Source: Thermosporothrix hazakensis
GTDB taxonomy: Bacteria; Chloroflexota; Ktedonobacteria; Ktedonobacterales; Ktedonobacteraceae
Reading direction: 5' to 3'
Assembly: GCF_003253565.1 (NCBI RefSeq)
Contig: NZ_QKUF01000030.1
Span: 1 to 64,000 of the forward strand
DNA length: 64,000 nt
Under the pieces are notes generated by a model. The model was not told where the DNA came from, did no database searches, and saw nothing but the letters and a program-made list of their open reading frames with translations. Made by a program: the position numbers and the translations under genes. Numbering within the stretch: the stretch's first letter is position 1; every line of letters begins with the position of its first letter. This document shows positions 61,365 to 64,000 of this stretch, piece by piece.

Positions 61365-63596
61365 TTACTCCCATGATGAGCGGGCGAACCTCTTGCTAGC
61401 TCGGGTATTCGTCTGGACTATCCAATTGGCAGACATCTCTTTCGGTAGCCATACTGCAAGTGTTGGAACCTCTTCAATGATGGTCATGCCCTCTGTATCT
61501 CCATCTTTCTGTACCTTGAGATTGTGGATTTGGACCGTTATTCCTCGCGGGGCTCGTATGTTTCGATCACCAGGATAGTATATACCCGTTTTATCAGGGT
61601 TAGGCCCTTGAAAAAGCGTTGGTATCTCATCATTATTATTGAGTGTCCTCTTACGTAGTTTGCCCCCACTCATGAGGTATACGGCACATGTTCCGTCTCC
61701 ATGTTGGTCCAGGTAACTTCCGATTTGTAAGAGGAGTCCAATAAAGCGCTGTGAATCGCTTGGTCTTGTGATTAAAAAACGTGTTAGTAATTCGCGATAT
61801 ACTAATCCTAAGCTGACGTCAAAGGCCACTAGGTGTTTTTGTTGTTCTGTCCGCTTCTGATGACCTCTATCAGGCTGAAGTGCGAGTTGAGCAAGAAATT
61901 GTTGCACTACTTTACGGTTGATTTGAATAGCAGCAAAGGAGTCATGCGGAGCGTGTTGCTCACACCAATCGTTGGAGTAGTTTCCACGGATGTATTCGAG
62001 ATCGAGAACATCATGGCGTGTGGGCCGTAGCTCTGGTGAGAGAAAGAAAGCTCTCTTCCAGTCACGGAGCGATTTTCCACTTGTTAGATGTTTTGCCAAT
62101 TGTTCGCGAACATTTTCCTCATGAACAATGTATTGTTTGTATATTCTGATTTGCTCATTTGTAAGATATACACGGCAGTAACCGATATATTCTGATTTAT
62201 AGCCAAACCATCGTGCACGTTGTTGGATAGTATCCGCGTTGCCAACACCTTTGCTTCTTGGCATATATGTTACAGTTAGCCCCTCTACCGTATAACCTCT
62301 ATTTAGTACCTCACCACCTATAAGAATATGGGAGTAGTCTTGATGCCAATCGGGGAGTGGCGTCGGTCCTGACGCTGCATTTACCTTCGTAATAATAGTA
62401 TCATTGATACCTTTGACAAGATATGGCAGTAGTATATTGAAAGAGGGCAGGTTTTCGACTGTATGATATAAATCAGTATAGGCTTGCTTGAAATCGTTAA
62501 TAAGGTCCTGGCGATCAGGATCTATAGCACTCAGAAGTAGAGTTTTGCTCCAGTACTGTTGGGTTCTCCTCACCCATTCTTCATAGTTGGCGTGCTGCAT
62601 CGTTTCTTTCGAGGGGTGTATCATCATCGAACGATTCCCTTTTCCCCCGTGACGTAGGCCGTCTGCTACTCCTAAATAGAAGATTCGCATTGCCTGTAGA
62701 AGGCTTTCTGGAGGTTCTACAAAGCTTTGATCCTTTTTGGGAATCTCATGTGCAGGGATGCAACGGATAAGATAGAAATCTCTCTCAAAGAAAATTTTTC
62801 CACCGGTGTAGGTAGGTCCAGGGGTAAGCATTGTTGCGGAGTTGGGGGAGAGAACATCGATGAGGTTAATAAGCAAAGGGGCTTGTGGCGTGGCGGTATA
62901 CTGCAAGAAGGTATGATGGGGAAGGAGTTGCCGCATTTTCACGATGCGTCGATATGTTGCACTTTCCTTGCCTTTATTGACGAGATTATTCAAGCTTGCT
63001 TGATCCGCTTCGTCATCAATGACGAGCGTTGGCATTCCGTCTAAGGAGAGTTCAGAGAGAAGTTTTATCAAGTTGTTTAGGTGTGTTGCATTTTTCATCA
63101 CAGTGATTAATACGGTTTTGTTGCCATGTGGCGACGTATCGTTTCTTTGGAGGGCGGCAGCAATTCTTTGTTTCACATCTGAACGCGATTTAGGATTTGA
63201 TAGGAATTGCCACTTACGGTCAGTACGTTCACGGATGCGTAGGTCCCTTTCTAGCCTATTGCTTGACTGCTCGAACAGATTACGAGTGATGCCTGTGATG
63301 ACAATAATCAAGTGATATCCATTGTCTCTTGCCAAGGCTGCGACTGTTGTGAAGGATGTTGTTTTTCCGCTTTGAATGTAACCAATAACCAAACTTGTCT
63401 CTTGACCGCTTGGGACAGTTGGAGGCACGCATTGAGCAAGTACTGCTACTGCTTCACGTTTTACCGTTTCTCTGTCTCGTTCCGAGAATTTAAGATGGTC
63501 AAGTAGCGATAATGTTTCGCTTCCTATCACTGGTGACCAACATGCCTGCTGGTTTTGACTATGCATTATGATTTCAACGGTTTCGACTCCACCCAT
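61365..63596 (-). CDS. Z1-domain SF2-like helicase
   Basis: A 743-residue protein: Walker A IGYIQSGKTTS near residue 68, Walker B VIDDEADQASLNN near 195, YTATPQAPLLINL, then GGEVLNRGYTVEGLT and QQRARWFGYK, which are helicase motifs V and VI with an arginine finger. This is the Z1 family. The ATG at 63596 (MGGVETV) is preferred because AGAAAGG stands seven bases before it; the open frame starts at 63653. It follows the MutL/MORC-like gene closely on the minus strand. Confidence 0.87.
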   Translation of the reverse strand: MGGVETVEIIMHSQNQQACWSPVIGSETLSLLDHLKFSERDRETVKREAVAVLAQCVPPTVPSGQETSLVIGYIQSGKTTSFTTVAALARDNGYHLIIVITGITRNLFEQSSNRLERDLRIRERTDRKWQFLSNPKSRSDVKQRIAAALQRNDTSPHGNKTVLITVMKNATHLNNLIKLLSELSLDGMPTLVIDDEADQASLNNLVNKGKESATYRRIVKMRQLLPHHTFLQYTATPQAPLLINLIDVLSPNSATMLTPGPTYTGGKIFFERDFYLIRCIPAHEIPKKDQSFVEPPESLLQAMRIFYLGVADGLRHGGKGNRSMMIHPSKETMQHANYEEWVRRTQQYWSKTLLLSAIDPDRQDLINDFKQAYTDLYHTVENLPSFNILLPYLVKGINDTIITKVNAASGPTPLPDWHQDYSHILIGGEVLNRGYTVEGLTVTYMPRSKGVGNADTIQQRARWFGYKSEYIGYCRVYLTNEQIRIYKQYIVHEENVREQLAKHLTSGKSLRDWKRAFFLSPELRPTRHDVLDLEYIRGNYSNDWCEQHAPHDSFAAIQINRKVVQQFLAQLALQPDRGHQKRTEQQKHLVAFDVSLGLVYRELLTRFLITRPSDSQRFIGLLLQIGSYLDQHGDGTCAVYLMSGGKLRKRTLNNNDEIPTLFQGPNPDKTGIYYPGDRNIRAPRGITVQIHNLKVQKDGDTEGMTIIEEVPTLAVWLPKEMSANWIVQTNTRASKRFARSSWE

Positions 63597-63661
63597 GATA
63601 TTTGTACCTTTCTCCCTAGAACTTCCTTCTTCTTTCTCTTTGCGGGAAAACATGTTTGATA

Positions 63662-64000
63662 TTATGGCTTTGATAAGGCTCTTCTCAGCAATTCATTAAC
63701 AGTGCGTCGAATTGCTCCTGCTTGCCTCACGCCACTTTTACGGGCAATAATCTCTGCCAGGACGATTGCTGTGGCTACTCGTAACAGGGGTTCTATTCGT
63801 GAGGCATCGGTACCCCCAAATTGCTCCATAAAGGGATGGGCGAGTGCTAATCTGATGCCAACCTGTCTTACGCTTCTATCAGATATGGTCTCTGGAGAAA
63901 TCAATTGGTCGCAATGTGCAACCCAATCGCCTACAGATGGATCGTTGGATAATTCCAACACAATCTGCCACTGTTCTCCATCAAGTTCGACGATAATTTC
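63662..64000 (-). CDS. MutL/MORC-like GHKL ATPase of the Z1 module, C-terminal part
   Basis: The minus-strand frame is open to the window's right edge and ends RRALSKP just before the Z1 gene. The visible 112 residues (from EIIVELDGEQWQ through GVRQAGAIRRTVNELLRRAL) contain no ATPase motif. Assignment rests on gene order: in Z1/DUF4420 clusters the preceding gene is the MORC/HSP90-like ATPase, and its C terminus has a similar LALAHPF...LRVATAIVLAE pattern. The start and the ATPase domain lie beyond the window. Confidence 0.6.
   Translation of the reverse strand, partial: EIIVELDGEQWQIVLELSNDPSVGDWVAHCDQLISPETISDRSVRQVGIRLALAHPFMEQFGGTDASRIEPLLRVATAIVLAEIIARKSGVRQAGAIRRTVNELLRRALSKP

Noticed and set aside
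1..64000. CRISPR arrays, tRNA and rRNA genes
   Set aside because: No regular spaced repeats and no tRNA or rRNA-like sequence was noticed on reading; short tRNAs cannot be fully excluded by eye.

Overview
This window looks like a chromosomal segment of a Ktedonobacteria-type Chloroflexota. That is an inference from its moderate GC content, a large MalT-like ATPase/TPR/BTAD regulator, an Os1348/NHLP-like small peptide, a TnpB element and a dense accessory-gene island. No rRNA, tRNA or CRISPR array was seen.

Left edge (1-2038): the start of a tnpB gene and the end of an IS200/IS605-type element. This element joins the C-terminal remnant of a GmrSD-like (DUF1524 plus DUF5655) restriction gene. 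A quiet 900-bp stretch with two terminator-like hairpins and one promoter-like site follows.

Biosynthetic cluster (2039-27612): a pathway regulator with a BTAD domain, then a compact type II-style reducing polyketide or fatty-acid-like assembly line. It has a fused ketosynthase/chain-length-factor protein, two nearly identical ACPs, a 4HBT thioesterase, two acyltransferase-like proteins (one with an altered nucleophile elbow), a ketoreductase and a dehydratase. There is no enoyl reductase, so a polyene chain is the natural guess. Around this core are an NHLP-like small peptide, a membrane protein, an ABC-2 exporter, a GNAT fused to a very large unknown domain, a GT-B-like protein, a GcvT-like protein, an rmlC/A/B/D set for a dTDP-6-deoxysugar, and an SbnA/SbnB pair for L-2,3-diaminopropionate. 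Four promoter-like sites share one architecture (GTGAAC-like heptamer, 16 bp, TATGCTT-like -10) and are the likely targets of the BTAD regulator.

Defence island (about 27.7-64 kb): (1) an overlapping pair of very large proteins, one unknown and one helicase-like, that I cannot assign to any named system; (2) a divergent Xre / ImmA-IrrE pair with a 46-residue membrane peptide; (3) a complete pPIWI-RE module (REase-type partner, DinG/XPD-like helicase with candidate Fe-S cysteines, pPIWI-RE protein); (4) a 184-residue unknown, a QueC-like PP-loop enzyme and a membrane-anchored NACHT NTPase; (5) an Eco57I-like methyltransferase and a PLD-nuclease/SNF2 helicase; (6) a decayed IS5-family transposase; (7) on the minus strand, the end of a MutL/MORC-like ATPase gene, a Z1 helicase and a PD-(D/E)XK protein, a known restriction-type set whose usual AIPR partner is not seen.

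The best candidates for undescribed biology are the 28250-35280 two-gene module, the regulated small peptides, the fused KS-CLF / diaminopropionate / deoxysugar cluster, and the QueC-like/NACHT neighbourhood.
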